Positions 34,701 through 44,904 of a DNA stretch of 64,000 bases are shown piece after piece (the stretch's first letter is position 1; each line of letters begins with the position of its first letter). The notes below the pieces were generated by a model, which ran no database searches, was not told the DNA's origin, and saw only the letters and a program-made list of their open reading frames with translations. The stretch is from Photobacterium lucens (GTDB lineage: Bacteria; Pseudomonadota; Gammaproteobacteria; Enterobacterales; Vibrionaceae): the NCBI RefSeq assembly GCF_009873615.1, contig NZ_SSMG01000083.1:1-64000 (forward strand). Reading direction: 5' to 3'. A program made the position numbers and the translations under genes.

Positions 34701-34738
34701 AAAAGCCCACAGTGAGTTGCTCGCTGTGGGCTTTTTTT
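34701..34738. terminator. Bidirectional terminator between envZ and recG
   Basis: AAAAGCCCACAG and CTGTGGGCTTTT with an 11-base loop, then more T residues, between converging genes. Confidence 0.9.
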
Positions 34739-34748
34739 GTAGCGGTAA

Positions 34749-36830
34749 TTAGGCGTTGGAGTAGTTTTCTCGCTGACCTAGCCAGCGGTCAATGATCGCT
34801 TTGGCGTTATCAGGGTAGTTATCGTGAATATAACGCGCCAGTTTTTGTACTTGGGGAATTAAGTATTGGTCGCGGATAAGATCGGCAACTTTAAATTCAG
34901 CAATACCGGTTTGTTTAGTACCAAGTAACTCACCGGGGCCACGAATTTCTAAGTCACGTTGGGCAATCACAAAACCATCGCTACTTTCACGTAGTACGCC
35001 TAAACGCTTTTGTGCAGTTTTCGATAGCGGTGCGTGATAAAGCAGGACACAGTGACTAGCCACTTTGCCTCGACCAACACGCCCACGAAGCTGGTGCAGC
35101 TGTGCTAAACCTAAACGCTCAGGGTTTTCAATTACCATCAAGCTAGCATTGGGCACGTCAACGCCCACTTCAATTACCGTTGTGGCGACCAGTAAATCAA
35201 GCTCACCGGCTTTAAAGCTTACCATCACAGCTTGCTTTTCTTGCGCCTTCATTCGCCCGTGTACTAAGCCAATTTTCAGCTCAGGTAGCAAGCCTGTCAG
35301 TTCATTAGCGGTATCAGAAGCGGCTTGCGCTTCTAACACTTCTGACTCATCAATTAACGTACAGACCCAATAAGCTTGGCGACCTTCGTTAAGACAAGCT
35401 GAACGAATACGCTCAATGATTTCCGCACGACGGGCATCAGGCAACGCCACGGTTTGGATCGGCGTTCGTCCTGGTGGTAATTCATCAATGATTGAGGTGT
35501 CCATATCAGCATAAGCTGTCATAGCTAATGTGCGAGGGATCGGTGTTGCCGTCATTACCAGTTGGTGTGGATAGCGCCCGTCATTTGCGCCTTTTTCACG
35601 AAGCTCTAAACGTTGATGGACACCAAAGCGGTGTTGTTCATCAATGATGACTAAAGCTAAGTTGTCGAACTTTACGTGATCTTGAAACAGCGCATGAGTG
35701 CCGACCACCATTTTCACTTCGCCGCTAGCAATACGAGTTAGCTCGGTTTCACGGGCTTTACCTTTAAGCTTACCAGCCAGCCAGCCTACTTGGATCCCCA
35801 TTGGATTAAGCCAATTGGTAAAGTTGATCGCATGTTGCTCTGCCAGCAATTCAGTAGGTGCCATTAATGCCACTTGATAGCCATGCTCAATAGCACGTAG
35901 CGCTGCAAGTGCGGCGACCAAGGTTTTACCTGAGCCCACATCACCTTGCACTAAACGCATCATAGGCTGGGCTTTGGTAAGATCGGTTTCAATATCTGCC
36001 ACCACACGTTGCTGAGCACCTGTTGGTGAGAAAGGCAGACTATCGAGTAGTTGTTGCTTTAAGGTATCTTTCGCGGCAAGCGGCCAAGCGTTGTGTTGTT
36101 GCCCTTTGCTGCGCAGTGCCAGCATTGATAAATTTTGTGCTAGCAGCTCTTCTAAAATCAAACGATGCTGGGCTGGGTGTTTACCGGCATCAAGTTGATC
36201 GAGAGAAATATCAGGCGTAGGGCGATGCATTAAACGCAGCGCTTGAGCAAGTGTCATTTGACGATCGTATAAACCTTCAGGCAGTAGCTCAGTGACAGCG
36301 GCTTTATCAAGCAAGTTAAGCGCTTGGTCGGTTAAGTTACGCAGCGTTAGTTGGCGTAAGCCATCAGTGGTTGGATACACTGGCGTTAAGGTTTCTTCAA
36401 CGCTGAGCTCGGTTGGCTCTGAGAAAATACGGTAATCAGGATGAATGATTTCAAGACCGAATTTACTGCCTTTAATTTCGCCATAGGCTTTAACTTGTTT
36501 ACCTTCAGCGAAGCTATTTTTCATCGCCGCATTGAAGTTAAAAAAGCGCAGGGTTACCGAGCCAGTACCATCACCGATTTTTACCGCCAGCATTTTTCGC
36601 TTACCGAAAGTAATACTGGTATGGTGGACTTCACCTTGAACGGTGAGATGTTGCCCCGGCATGGCACGGTTAATTGGCCAAATACGAGTGCGATCCTCAT
36701 AGCGCAGTGGCAAGTGAAACAGCAAATCTTGGACGTTGTTAAGCCCAATCTTTTCCAGCTTTTCTGCCATTTTTGCTCCAACGCCAGAGAGTTCACCTAG
36801 CGATATGGTATTGAGGAGTTGTCCACTCAT
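34749..36830 (-). CDS. recG: ATP-dependent DNA helicase RecG
   Basis: RecG remodels branched DNA (replication forks, R-loops, Holliday junctions). The 693-residue protein has the N-terminal wedge/OB domain (FHLPLRYEDRTRIWPI, HTSITFGKRKMLAV), then helicase motifs GDVGSGKTLVA (Walker A), DEQHRFGV, TATPIPRTLAM, and the C-terminal half with VEVGVDVPNA and QLRGRVGRG. Its ATG overlaps the trmH stop by one base (TAATG). It is the last gene of gmk-rpoZ-spoT-trmH-recG. Confidence 0.97.
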   Translation of the reverse strand: MSGQLLNTISLGELSGVGAKMAEKLEKIGLNNVQDLLFHLPLRYEDRTRIWPINRAMPGQHLTVQGEVHHTSITFGKRKMLAVKIGDGTGSVTLRFFNFNAAMKNSFAEGKQVKAYGEIKGSKFGLEIIHPDYRIFSEPTELSVEETLTPVYPTTDGLRQLTLRNLTDQALNLLDKAAVTELLPEGLYDRQMTLAQALRLMHRPTPDISLDQLDAGKHPAQHRLILEELLAQNLSMLALRSKGQQHNAWPLAAKDTLKQQLLDSLPFSPTGAQQRVVADIETDLTKAQPMMRLVQGDVGSGKTLVAALAALRAIEHGYQVALMAPTELLAEQHAINFTNWLNPMGIQVGWLAGKLKGKARETELTRIASGEVKMVVGTHALFQDHVKFDNLALVIIDEQHRFGVHQRLELREKGANDGRYPHQLVMTATPIPRTLAMTAYADMDTSIIDELPPGRTPIQTVALPDARRAEIIERIRSACLNEGRQAYWVCTLIDESEVLEAQAASDTANELTGLLPELKIGLVHGRMKAQEKQAVMVSFKAGELDLLVATTVIEVGVDVPNASLMVIENPERLGLAQLHQLRGRVGRGKVASHCVLLYHAPLSKTAQKRLGVLRESSDGFVIAQRDLEIRGPGELLGTKQTGIAEFKVADLIRDQYLIPQVQKLARYIHDNYPDNAKAIIDRWLGQRENYSNA

Positions 36831-37555
36831 TACTCGTCCTTATCTGTTACAAGTTGGCGTGTTTTCACCTTTTTCGCTTGCATTGCAGCCCACCATGTTT
36901 CATCTGCCACAATCTGACCGTCATCATCTAATTGTGGATATGGTAAGCCTTTTTGCTTCGCAACTTTTGCGAGCACAGGGTGGCCTCGTTCAAACAAAAT
37001 ACGGTTGACGACATCATCAGGCAGTAAGGTTTTCTCACGCTCATACATGCCTGCATTTTGGCGTTGGCGTTGTGCTTCATACAAAATCAGTGCGCTTGCT
37101 ACCGATACATTTAATGACTGTACCATGCCAACCATTGGGATAATGATATCTTGATCTGCCATTGAAAGTGCTTCGGCAGTGATCCCGTTTTTCTCGCCAC
37201 CTAAAATGATCGCTGTCGGCTTGGTGTAATCCACGTCACGAAAATCAATCGCAGTATCTGACAGGTTGGTTGCAAGTACTTGCATGCCTTGAACTTTTAA
37301 CGTTTGAACAGCTTCCACCATCGAATCGTGAGTGTCTAATTCAACCCAGTTTCGAGCACCTGCTGAGGTGTGGCTTAGTACACGCATGCCTTCTTTAGGC
37401 CACACCGCATGGACTTTGTGAACACCAACCGCATCAGCGGTACGGATGATAGCAGAGACATTATTTGGCTTATGAACTTCTTCCATACATACCGTCAGAT
37501 CGGGCTGACGTGTTGCCAATACTTCATGGATACGTTGAAAACGATCTGGGGTCAT
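36830..37555 (-). CDS. trmH: tRNA (guanosine(18)-2'-O)-methyltransferase TrmH (SpoU)
   Basis: TrmH methylates the ribose of G18 in the D-loop of tRNAs. The 241-residue SPOUT protein has the motif 1 segment NVSAIIRTADAVGVHKV, motif 2 AIILGGEKNGIT and motif 3 IPMVGMVQSLNVSVASALILYEA that build the knotted SAM site. I start at ATG 37555 (MTPDRFQRI), as in E. coli; the frame is open further but begins with a hydrophobic, non-homologous stretch. Confidence 0.95.
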   Translation of the reverse strand: MTPDRFQRIHEVLATRQPDLTVCMEEVHKPNNVSAIIRTADAVGVHKVHAVWPKEGMRVLSHTSAGARNWVELDTHDSMVEAVQTLKVQGMQVLATNLSDTAIDFRDVDYTKPTAIILGGEKNGITAEALSMADQDIIIPMVGMVQSLNVSVASALILYEAQRQRQNAGMYEREKTLLPDDVVNRILFERGHPVLAKVAKQKGLPYPQLDDDGQIVADETWWAAMQAKKVKTRQLVTDKDE

Positions 37556-37621
37556 GGAGATACCTAAGAAAAAAATAATAGAGATAGGTAGATGATAATA
37601 AGGCTTTATTGCCAAATACAC

Positions 37622-37645
37622 AAAACGCCCAATAAAGGGCGTTTT
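37622..37645 (-). terminator. Hairpin terminator between spoT and trmH
   Basis: AAAACGCCC and GGGCGTTTT with a six-base loop, 25 bp past the spoT stop. Because trmH and recG follow on the same strand, it probably attenuates rather than fully stops the operon, or trmH-recG has its own promoter. Confidence 0.7.
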
Positions 37646-37670
37646 GAGGATGAAAACTAAGCGCTAAGCG

Positions 37671-39773
37671 CTAGTTTTTCTGGCGAGCAACACGTACAAC
37701 ATTAGGCATAATTCGAATGCGACGCATAATGTTAGCTAAGTGGATTCGGCTACGTGTGGTGAGCTTCACTGTGATGGTGTACAAGCGACCATCTTTCTCT
37801 TCCGTTGCTAAGCCTTGGATGTTAGAGCCTGTAGCTGCAATGGTGTTGGTGAGATCGGCTAAGGCACCTTGGTGGTTTTGCATATCGACTTTCAAACAAG
37901 TGACAAATTCTTGATCGAAATCTTCACTCCACTCCACCGCCATGTACTTATCGGGCTCTTTACGATAGCCACGAACATTGGCACATTCTTCACGGTGAAT
38001 AACCAAGCCTTTACCCGGACTCACATGAGCAATGATTGGATCGCCATGGATTGGGTGACAACAGTTAGCAAAGGTGAGCAGAATGCCATCAGCACCTTGG
38101 ATCGGTAGGCGACGATCGTTTTCTTTTGGTGTTAGCTCATCAGCATTACCTAAGAAACGACGCGCGATCACCACGCTCATGACTTCACCTAAACCAATTT
38201 CAGCCAGAAGATCTTCTATTGAATTGAGTTTAAGATCAGTTAACACCTTAGTGATGTTTTCACTGGCGATACTATCAAGGCTAGCGCCGCCAAGCGCATG
38301 ATTGAGTAGACGACGACCGAGAGTGATCGACTCATCACGACGCATGGTTTTCAGCACTTGACGGATCTTGGTGCGAGCTCGAGAAGTCACAACATAGTTT
38401 AACCATGCCGCATTCGGACGCGCACCAGGAGCACTGATAATTTCAATGGTCTGACCGTTTTTCAGCGGCTTACTTAATGGGTAAGGCTGGCGATCTACGC
38501 GAGAGCCGACACAAGCATTACCGACATCGGTATGTACTGCGTAAGCGAAATCTACCGCGGTTGCGCCAACAGGCAATTCAACGATACGGCCTTTCGGGGT
38601 GAAAACGTAAATCTCATCTGGGAAGAGATCGGATTTTACGTTCTCAATAAATTCAAATGAGCTACCTGCACTTTGTTGAAGTTCAAGTAAGCTTTGCATC
38701 CAACGCTGGGCTTTTACTTGCGCGGTAGTACCTGAGCTTTCGCCATCTTTGTAGGTCCAGTGCGCAGCAACACCTTTGTCTGCCATTTGATCCATGTCTT
38801 CGGTACGAATTTGTACTTCAACAGGAACACCATGAGGGCCAACAAGCGAGGTATGCAGCGATTGATAGCCATTGGCTTTCGGGATCGCAATATAGTCTTT
38901 CATGCGACTAGGACGTGGTTTGTACAGGTTATGTACTTGTCCTAATACGCGGTAGCAGGTATCTAAATCACTCACAAGCACACGGAAAGCATAGATATCC
39001 ATGATGGAGTGGAAACGCTGCTCTTTGTTCTTCATCTTGTTATAGATGGAGTACAAGTTTTTCTCGCGACCTAATACGGTGGCATTAATTCCCGCATCAC
39101 TGAGGCGACCCTCAATTTCAGCGTGAATTTTATTGATCATCTCTTTACGGTTACCACGTGCCGCCGCCACAACTTGTTTTAATACACGGTAGCGATTTGG
39201 GTATAACGCTTCAAAGCCAAGCTCTTCAAGTTCAGATTTGATGTTATGAATACCCAGACGGTGGGCAAGAGGAGAGAATATTTCAAGGGTTTCGCGGGCA
39301 ATACGGCGACGCTTATCTGGACGCAGTGCGCCAAGGGTTCGCATATTGTGGGTACGGTCAGCCAGCTTAATTAAAATTACGCGAATGTCATGCGCCATTG
39401 CCATGATCATTTTGCGGAAGTTTTCAGCTTGAGCTTCTTTACGATCGCGAAACTTTAATTTATCAAGTTTCGATACGCCATCGACCAGTTCAGCAACAGT
39501 GTCGCCAAAACGGCTGGCAAGATCTTCCTTGGTGACCTCGGTATCTTCGATAACGTCATGAAGCAATGCCGCCATGAGCGTTTCAATATCGAGACGCATT
39601 TCCGCCAAGATGCGAGCAACCGCAACGGGGTGGATAATATAAGGCTCGCCAGTGGAGCGAGTTTGCCCTTCGTGTGCGTCGCGAGCAACGAGAAAAGCCT
39701 GCCGAAGAGCCTCTAGTTGAGGCTCTGGCAGGTACTCGATTGCGACTTCTTTCAGGCTATCAAAAAGATACAA
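37671..39773 (-). CDS. spoT: Bifunctional (p)ppGpp synthetase/hydrolase SpoT
   Basis: SpoT degrades and, under carbon, iron or fatty-acid stress, makes the alarmone (p)ppGpp. The 700-residue protein has the HD hydrolase domain (HPVAVARILAE, LLHDVIEDT), the synthetase domain (about residues 230-340, with KPRPSRMKDYIAIPKANGYQSLHT), then TGS (IYVFTPKGRIVELP) and the C-terminal ACT domain. Both catalytic domains look complete. It begins with TTG (39771-39773), the same start used for E. coli spoT, encoding MYLFDSL. Confidence 0.97.
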   Translation of the reverse strand: MYLFDSLKEVAIEYLPEPQLEALRQAFLVARDAHEGQTRSTGEPYIIHPVAVARILAEMRLDIETLMAALLHDVIEDTEVTKEDLASRFGDTVAELVDGVSKLDKLKFRDRKEAQAENFRKMIMAMAHDIRVILIKLADRTHNMRTLGALRPDKRRRIARETLEIFSPLAHRLGIHNIKSELEELGFEALYPNRYRVLKQVVAAARGNRKEMINKIHAEIEGRLSDAGINATVLGREKNLYSIYNKMKNKEQRFHSIMDIYAFRVLVSDLDTCYRVLGQVHNLYKPRPSRMKDYIAIPKANGYQSLHTSLVGPHGVPVEVQIRTEDMDQMADKGVAAHWTYKDGESSGTTAQVKAQRWMQSLLELQQSAGSSFEFIENVKSDLFPDEIYVFTPKGRIVELPVGATAVDFAYAVHTDVGNACVGSRVDRQPYPLSKPLKNGQTIEIISAPGARPNAAWLNYVVTSRARTKIRQVLKTMRRDESITLGRRLLNHALGGASLDSIASENITKVLTDLKLNSIEDLLAEIGLGEVMSVVIARRFLGNADELTPKENDRRLPIQGADGILLTFANCCHPIHGDPIIAHVSPGKGLVIHREECANVRGYRKEPDKYMAVEWSEDFDQEFVTCLKVDMQNHQGALADLTNTIAATGSNIQGLATEEKDGRLYTITVKLTTRSRIHLANIMRRIRIMPNVVRVARQKN

Positions 39774-39790
39774 TTCGCCCGGTTCCCTGA

Positions 39791-40066
39791 TTAACGGTGG
39801 TCGCCAGCAATAGCACTAACTGCTGCTAGTTCTGCAGCTTCTTGCTCTTGCAGTTCCTGACGCTCGCGAGCATCTAGGATATCTTTAGTAATTAGACCTT
39901 CTTCGATTTCACGAAGTGCAATTACTGTGTACTTGTCGTTTTCTTCAGGAACCAGTGGATCCTTACCGCCTGTTTGCATTTGACGTGCGCGGCGAGCAGC
40001 AATTTGGATCAGATCGAAACGGTTGCCAATTTTATCAACAGCGTCTTGAACGGTTACGCGTGCCAT
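39791..40066 (-). CDS. rpoZ: RNA polymerase omega subunit RpoZ
   Basis: Omega helps assemble RNA polymerase around beta-prime and forms part of a ppGpp site. The 91-residue protein opens [19 protein letters not shown] and contains RRARQMQ and [13 protein letters not shown], all typical. It lies between gmk and spoT, as in E. coli, linking GTP supply, polymerase and alarmone metabolism in one operon. Confidence 0.97.
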   Translation of the reverse strand: MARVTVQDAVDKIGNRFDLIQIAARRARQMQTGGKDPLVPEENDKYTVIALREIEEGLITKDILDARERQELQEQEAAELAAVSAIAGDHR

Positions 40067-40117
40067 GGAGGACTCCAGTGGTTATATAAATTAGGATTGA
40101 AAATTGTACAAAATAAC

Positions 40118-40747
<630 letters not shown>

Positions 40748-40777
40748 CTATTTTCACTCAGTGATAGAAGGGCGCGA

Positions 40778-40806
40778 AGATTATCATGATCTGCGCATAA
40801 TTGAAA
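40778..40806 (-). promoter_or_regulatory. Candidate promoter for gmk-rpoZ-spoT
   Basis: On the minus strand, TTTCAA (plus-strand 40801-40806) and TAATCT (40778-40783) with a 17-bp spacer, about 35 bp before the gmk start. The -35 is weak. Confidence 0.4.
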
Positions 40807-40904
40807 TTAGCTAGTTGTTGGAAAATTCATCTTTTTGCTGAATATAGCTTAAGCCTAGTTGGCTTTGATGGGATTTTCATAACGGAAGCTATTTATATAT
40901 AAAT

Positions 40905-40932
40905 CATCAAGGAAGCCTAAGCTCCCTTGATG
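40905..40932 (-). terminator. yicC terminator hairpin
   Basis: Twelve-base arms at 40905-40916 (CATCAAGGAAGC) and 40921-40932 (GCTCCCTTGATG), one mismatch, with a four-base loop, 15 bp past the yicC stop. The following minus-strand sequence is AT-rich (ATTTATATAT) but lacks a clean T-run. Confidence 0.6.
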
Positions 40933-40947
40933 TTAAAACGATGACAG

Positions 40948-41811
40948 TTATTCGATGTTCTGAATTTGTTCGCGCATTTGCTCGATAAGCACTTTTAGCT
41001 CTACAGCCGATGCGGTGACTTCAGTATTGATCGATTTTGATGCTAGGGTGTTCGATTCACGGTTGAACTCTTGCATCATAAAGTCTAAACGACGGCCACA
41101 AGCGCCACCTTTAGCTAAGATTTTCTGGGTTTCTTTGACGTGAGAATCTAGGCGATCTAGCTCTTCTGCGACATCGCTCTTTTGCGCGAGCATGATCAGC
41201 TCTTGCTCAATGCGGTTAGCATCAAGGTCAACTTTGGCTTCTTCTAGGCGAGACATAATGCGCTCACGCTGCCAGTTGATGATTTCTGGCATCATGCTGC
41301 GTACTTTGGTCGCTTCTGCAGAAATCGCATCAAGACGTTGGTCGATCAGCTGCTTCATGTTTTCACCTTCGCTAGCACGTGCCGCGATGAAATCATCAAT
41401 AGCTAATTCAAACCCAGCCAGTAGATCTTTGTTGATTGTATCGAGATCTTGCTCTGGTGCTTCCATCACACCCGGCCAGTTAAGTACTTGGAATGGGCCA
41501 ATGTTACCTTCACCCGCAGTCTCTTTTACCCATTTCGCCGCGTGAATCACTTGTTTTGCTAACTCTTCATTGATGGTTAGCTCAGTGTTTGCTGCAATGT
41601 TGGCTTCAAAACGTAGGTTACATTCAACTTTACCGCGAGCAAGACGTTTACGGAAACGCTCACGCAATACTGGCTCTAAGCTACGGAATTGCTCAGGCAT
41701 ACGAATGTAAGTTTCAAGATAACGCTGGTTTACTGAGCGGATTTCCCACACAGCAGTACCCCAATCGCCTTTAATTTCGCGACGGGCATACGCAGTCATA
41801 CTATGGATCAT
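40948..41811 (-). CDS. yicC: YicC family endoribonuclease
   Basis: A 287-residue protein with the family opening MIHSMTAYARRE, the WEIRSVNQRYLE segment and the C-terminal RRLDFMMQEFNRESNTLASKS block. YicC proteins form a family of ring-shaped RNases; in E. coli YicC affects decay of the RyhB small RNA. It is divergent from rph, as in E. coli. Confidence 0.93.
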   Translation of the reverse strand: MIHSMTAYARREIKGDWGTAVWEIRSVNQRYLETYIRMPEQFRSLEPVLRERFRKRLARGKVECNLRFEANIAANTELTINEELAKQVIHAAKWVKETAGEGNIGPFQVLNWPGVMEAPEQDLDTINKDLLAGFELAIDDFIAARASEGENMKQLIDQRLDAISAEATKVRSMMPEIINWQRERIMSRLEEAKVDLDANRIEQELIMLAQKSDVAEELDRLDSHVKETQKILAKGGACGRRLDFMMQEFNRESNTLASKSINTEVTASAVELKVLIEQMREQIQNIE

Positions 41812-41975
41812 GGCTTGTTGACCTTAAGGTTGTGAATGGTGCGACGACGAACTTACCGTTACCCACGATAAGTCTTGGTAATTAATCAATGGGTGCGTCG
41901 TTACCGGGTGTAGAGATTATATGCGATATTGGCATCGGGGGGCTACTGTTTGTCTATTTACGGTATCGTTTTCTC

Positions 41976-42004
41976 GTGCACTGGAATGGAGTTATCGTTA
42001 TAAT
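41976..42004 (+). promoter_or_regulatory. Candidate promoter for rph-pyrE
   Basis: TATAAT at 41999-42004 with GTGCAC 17 bp upstream (41976-41981), giving a transcript start about 30 bp before rph. The -10 is perfect and the -35 is poor. Confidence 0.45.
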
Positions 42005-42040
42005 CGCCGGTTAATATCATCCAGCCAAAGGGAAATCCCG

Positions 42041-42757
42041 ATGCGTCCAAGCGGAAGAAGTGCGAATCAAGTTCGTCCAATCACTATTACTCGTCAATAC
42101 ACGGCTCATGCTGAAGGTTCAGTACTGGTCGAGTTTGGCAATACCAAAGTTATTTGTACGGCGAGTGTAGAAGAAAATGTTCCGCGTTGGTTAAAAGGTA
42201 AAGGTCAAGGTTGGGTGACAGCTGAATACGGTATGTTGCCACGTGCGACTCACACTCGTAACCGTCGTGAAGCTGCGAATGGTAAGCAAGGTGGTCGTAC
42301 GATGGAAATCCAACGTTTGATCGCACGTAGCTTACGTGCAGCGGTTGATCTGGAAGTGCTAGGCGAGCAGATGATCACGGTTGACTGTGATGTGATCCAA
42401 GCCGATGGTGGCACACGCACGGCATCTATTACAGGTGCGATGGTGGCACTGGTTGATGCCATCAACTACATGCTAGAAAAAGGCATGATCAAAAAGAATC
42501 CACTAAAAGGGATGGTGGCTGCGGTTTCTGTTGGTATTTACAACGGTGAGCCAATTTGCGATTTGGAATACCTTGAAGATTCAGCGGCTGAAACCGACAT
42601 GAACGTGGTGATGACTGAAGAAGGTAAGATGATTGAAATCCAAGGCACAGCCGAGGGTGAAGCTTTCAGTCACGAAGAATTACTAGCAATGCTGGCGTTA
42701 GCGAAAGACGGCATTAGCGACATTATTTCAATGCAGAAACAAGCGTTGGAAAATTAA
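42041..42757 (+). CDS. rph: Ribonuclease PH
   Basis: RNase PH trims tRNA 3' ends phosphorolytically. The product is 238 residues from ATG 42041 ([17 protein letters not shown]); the frame is open upstream but without homology. Family motifs include [38 protein letters not shown] and [19 protein letters not shown]. It is full length, unlike the frameshifted rph of E. coli K-12. It precedes pyrE, for which it acts as the translated leader in enterobacteria. Confidence 0.97.
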   Translation: MRPSGRSANQVRPITITRQYTAHAEGSVLVEFGNTKVICTASVEENVPRWLKGKGQGWVTAEYGMLPRATHTRNRREAANGKQGGRTMEIQRLIARSLRAAVDLEVLGEQMITVDCDVIQADGGTRTASITGAMVALVDAINYMLEKGMIKKNPLKGMVAAVSVGIYNGEPICDLEYLEDSAAETDMNVVMTEEGKMIEIQGTAEGEAFSHEELLAMLALAKDGISDIISMQKQALEN

Positions 42758-42762
42758 TTTTT

Positions 42763-42791
42763 AAGCGGTTCCTATTGGGAGCCGCTTTTTT
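42763..42791 (+). promoter_or_regulatory. Hairpin and T-tract between rph and pyrE: probable pyrE attenuator
   Basis: AAGCGGTTCC, loop and GGAGCCGCTT followed by eight T residues, beginning only six bases after the rph stop. In E. coli a terminator placed just behind rph controls pyrE by coupled transcription and translation at low UTP. The same spacing here suggests the same control; it also works as a plain terminator. Confidence 0.7.
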
Positions 42792-42905
42792 TTGCCTAAA
42801 GCAGAGTTCCGTGCGGAGTGCATGTCTGTTTTGGTGGTTACCAAAGCATAAGTTTAGGTAACAGGTACATTGTTAAAACACAGAGAAGTAGTTTAAGGAG
42901 ACACA

Positions 42906-43547
42906 ATGAAAGCATATCAGCGTCAGTTCATCGAATTTGCCCTAGAGAAAGGCGTATTGAAATTTGGTGAGTTCACACTGAAATCCGGTCGTAAGAGCCC
43001 GTATTTCTTTAATGCTGGCTTATTTAATACCGGTCGCGACTTAGCGCGTCTTGGTCGTTTTTATGCTGAAGCTTTGGTTGATGCCAAGATTGAATTTGAT
43101 GTGTTATTTGGCCCTGCCTACAAAGGTATTCCAATTGCAACAACAACGGCGGTTGCGCTGGCTGATCATCATGATGTAGACACGCCATACTGTTTTAACC
43201 GTAAAGAGGCTAAAAACCATGGTGAAGGTGGCAACTTAGTCGGCAGTGCGCTAGAAGGCCGTATCATGTTAGTCGATGACGTGATCACTGCTGGTACAGC
43301 AATTCGTGAATCAATGGAAATCATTAAAGCAAATGGCGCTGATTTAGCGGGTGTGCTGGTTGCTATTGATCGTCAGGAAAAAGGTCAAGGTGAGCTATCA
43401 GCAATTCAAGAAGTTGAGCGTGACTTTGGTTGTGCGGTGATTTCGATTGTCTCGTTAGGCGATGTGGTGACATACCTTTCTGAGCAAGCGGGTATGGAGC
43501 AACACCTTGAAGCGGTAAAAGCGTACCGTGCAGAGTTCGGTGTGTAA
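42906..43547 (+). CDS. pyrE: Orotate phosphoribosyltransferase PyrE
   Basis: PyrE makes orotidine 5'-phosphate from orotate and PRPP in pyrimidine synthesis. The 213-residue protein shows the family N-terminus [32 protein letters not shown], the flexible loop [12 protein letters not shown] and the PRPP motif [15 protein letters not shown] 42906 follows AAGGAG. It lies about 110 bp past the attenuator-like hairpin. Confidence 0.97.
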   Translation: MKAYQRQFIEFALEKGVLKFGEFTLKSGRKSPYFFNAGLFNTGRDLARLGRFYAEALVDAKIEFDVLFGPAYKGIPIATTTAVALADHHDVDTPYCFNRKEAKNHGEGGNLVGSALEGRIMLVDDVITAGTAIRESMEIIKANGADLAGVLVAIDRQEKGQGELSAIQEVERDFGCAVISIVSLGDVVTYLSEQAGMEQHLEAVKAYRAEFGV

Positions 43548-43567
43548 CAACATTTGTAATGAATAAT

Positions 43568-43599
43568 AAAAAAGCGAGGGCTAAGGCTCTCGCTTTTTT
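43568..43599. terminator. Bidirectional terminator between pyrE and slmA
   Basis: AAAAAAGCGAG and CTCGCTTTTTT with a ten-base inner part that pairs further (GGC/GCT), between converging genes. Confidence 0.9.
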
Positions 43600-43617
43600 G
43601 TTTGTTGCTAGGTTTGT

Positions 43618-44208
43618 TTAGTTTAGCTGTGCGCTTAATAGCGTCCAGTAATCATCAAAGTTTGCTGTTGGCTTGTACTTAAAGCTCGAGCGAACGTAGC
43701 GGTTTAAGCTGCCTTCTACTTGACCTAGAAGCTGTGCTGCTAAAACTGACTCATCAATTGGAAAGCCTTTACCTTCACGTAATTTACGCTCTTTTAAGAT
43801 CTGGCGAAGCTGAGATTCAACACGTTCGAACAGTTGATTAATACGAGATTGAAGACGATCTTGTTCAAACATCAGAGCATGGCCCGTCATGATACGAGTC
43901 AGGCCTGGGTTACGCTCAGCAAACATTAGAATGAACTGCATCACCATACGTAAGCGATTCAGCGTATCTTTTTCGTCATCTAAAATGCGGTTAATACGAG
44001 TGGTAATTGAATCTTCGATAAATTCAATTAAGCCTTCAAACATACGCGCTTTGCTTGGGAAATGGCGGTAGAGTGCGGCTTCTGAGACTCCAACATTCGC
44101 GGCTAGCATTTTAGTGGTGATACGTTGACTGCCTTGATTTGACTCCAGCATGTGCGCTAAGCACTGAAGTATTTCTTCGCGGCGATTGTTCTTTTTGGTG
44201 CCTGCCAT
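43618..44208 (-). CDS. slmA: Nucleoid occlusion factor SlmA
   Basis: SlmA, a TetR-family protein, binds palindromic sites over the chromosome and breaks FtsZ filaments so that the septum does not form over DNA. The 196-residue protein has the helix-turn-helix [25 protein letters not shown] near residues 34-58 and the C-terminal dimer domain. Context pyrE / slmA / dut is conserved. AAGGAA precedes ATG 44208. A 16-bp palindrome lies 26 bp upstream of the start. Confidence 0.96.
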   Translation of the reverse strand: MAGTKKNNRREEILQCLAHMLESNQGSQRITTKMLAANVGVSEAALYRHFPSKARMFEGLIEFIEDSITTRINRILDDEKDTLNRLRMVMQFILMFAERNPGLTRIMTGHALMFEQDRLQSRINQLFERVESQLRQILKERKLREGKGFPIDESVLAAQLLGQVEGSLNRYVRSSFKYKPTANFDDYWTLLSAQLN

Positions 44209-44234
44209 GAATTATCGTTCCTTTACAAAATGAG

Positions 44235-44250
44235 ACTGTCCATGGACAGT
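44235..44250. promoter_or_regulatory. Perfect 16-bp palindrome upstream of slmA
   Basis: ACTGTCCATGGACAGT is completely symmetric and centred about 35 bp before the slmA start codon. It resembles a TetR-type operator. It does not match the known SlmA site (core GTGAGTACTCAC) and has six rather than eight bases between CTGT and ACAG, so it is not a standard LexA box. Confidence 0.5.
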
Positions 44251-44327
44251 GTGAAACCCGCCTATCTTAGCGATGCCTTGGCGTTGTGAAAAGTAGCGCA
44301 ATAGAAATGTATGAACTTTTATCCGCA

Positions 44328-44359
44328 AAAAAAGCGCAGGCGAAAATGCTTGCGCTTTT
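44328..44359 (-). terminator. coaBC-dut operon terminator
   Basis: AAAAGCGCA and TGCGCTTTT with a partly paired centre (GGC/GCT) and A/T runs, about 80 bp past the dut stop. Confidence 0.8.
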
Positions 44360-44440
44360 GCTGTCATACGTGGTGCTCATCTTATCATCAAAATGGATAA
44401 TACAAGACTTACCAGATCACGCTTTTTTAACATCAATGGA

Positions 44441-44896
44441 CTAGCTACGGCCTGAATGACCAAAGCCACCTTCGCCACGCTCGGTGCTATTAAAATCTTC
44501 AACGATATTAAATTGCGCTTGTACTACAGGGAGGAATACCAGCTGAGCAATGCGATCGCCAGGCTCAATGGTAAATGTAGTATCACCACGGTTCCACACT
44601 GATACCATAAGTTGACCTTGGTAATCAGAGTCAATTAAGCCAACAAGGTTCCCTAATACGATACCGTGTTTATGACCTAAACCTGAACGTGGCAAAATGG
44701 TTGCTGCAAGGTTTGGATCGCCAATGTGAATAGCAAGGCCCGTCGGAACAAGGTGAGTTTCACCCGGTGCGACTGTTAGGACTTCATCTAGACATGCACG
44801 TAAATCAAGGCCAGCTGAGCCTTCAGTCGCGTAAGCAGGTAGTGGAAATTCGTTACCGACACGAGGGTCAAGAATTTTAAGATCGATACTATTCAT
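44441..44896 (-). CDS. dut: dUTP diphosphatase Dut
   Basis: Dut hydrolyses dUTP to dUMP, keeping uracil out of DNA and supplying thymidylate synthesis. The 151-residue trimeric enzyme has the five family motifs, including [39 protein letters not shown] and the C-terminal [10 protein letters not shown] that closes the active site. It is downstream of coaBC (8-bp gap), as in E. coli. Confidence 0.97.
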   Translation of the reverse strand: MNSIDLKILDPRVGNEFPLPAYATEGSAGLDLRACLDEVLTVAPGETHLVPTGLAIHIGDPNLAATILPRSGLGHKHGIVLGNLVGLIDSDYQGQLMVSVWNRGDTTFTIEPGDRIAQLVFLPVVQAQFNIVEDFNSTERGEGGFGHSGRS

Positions 44897-44904
44897 AGTT
44901 AGCT

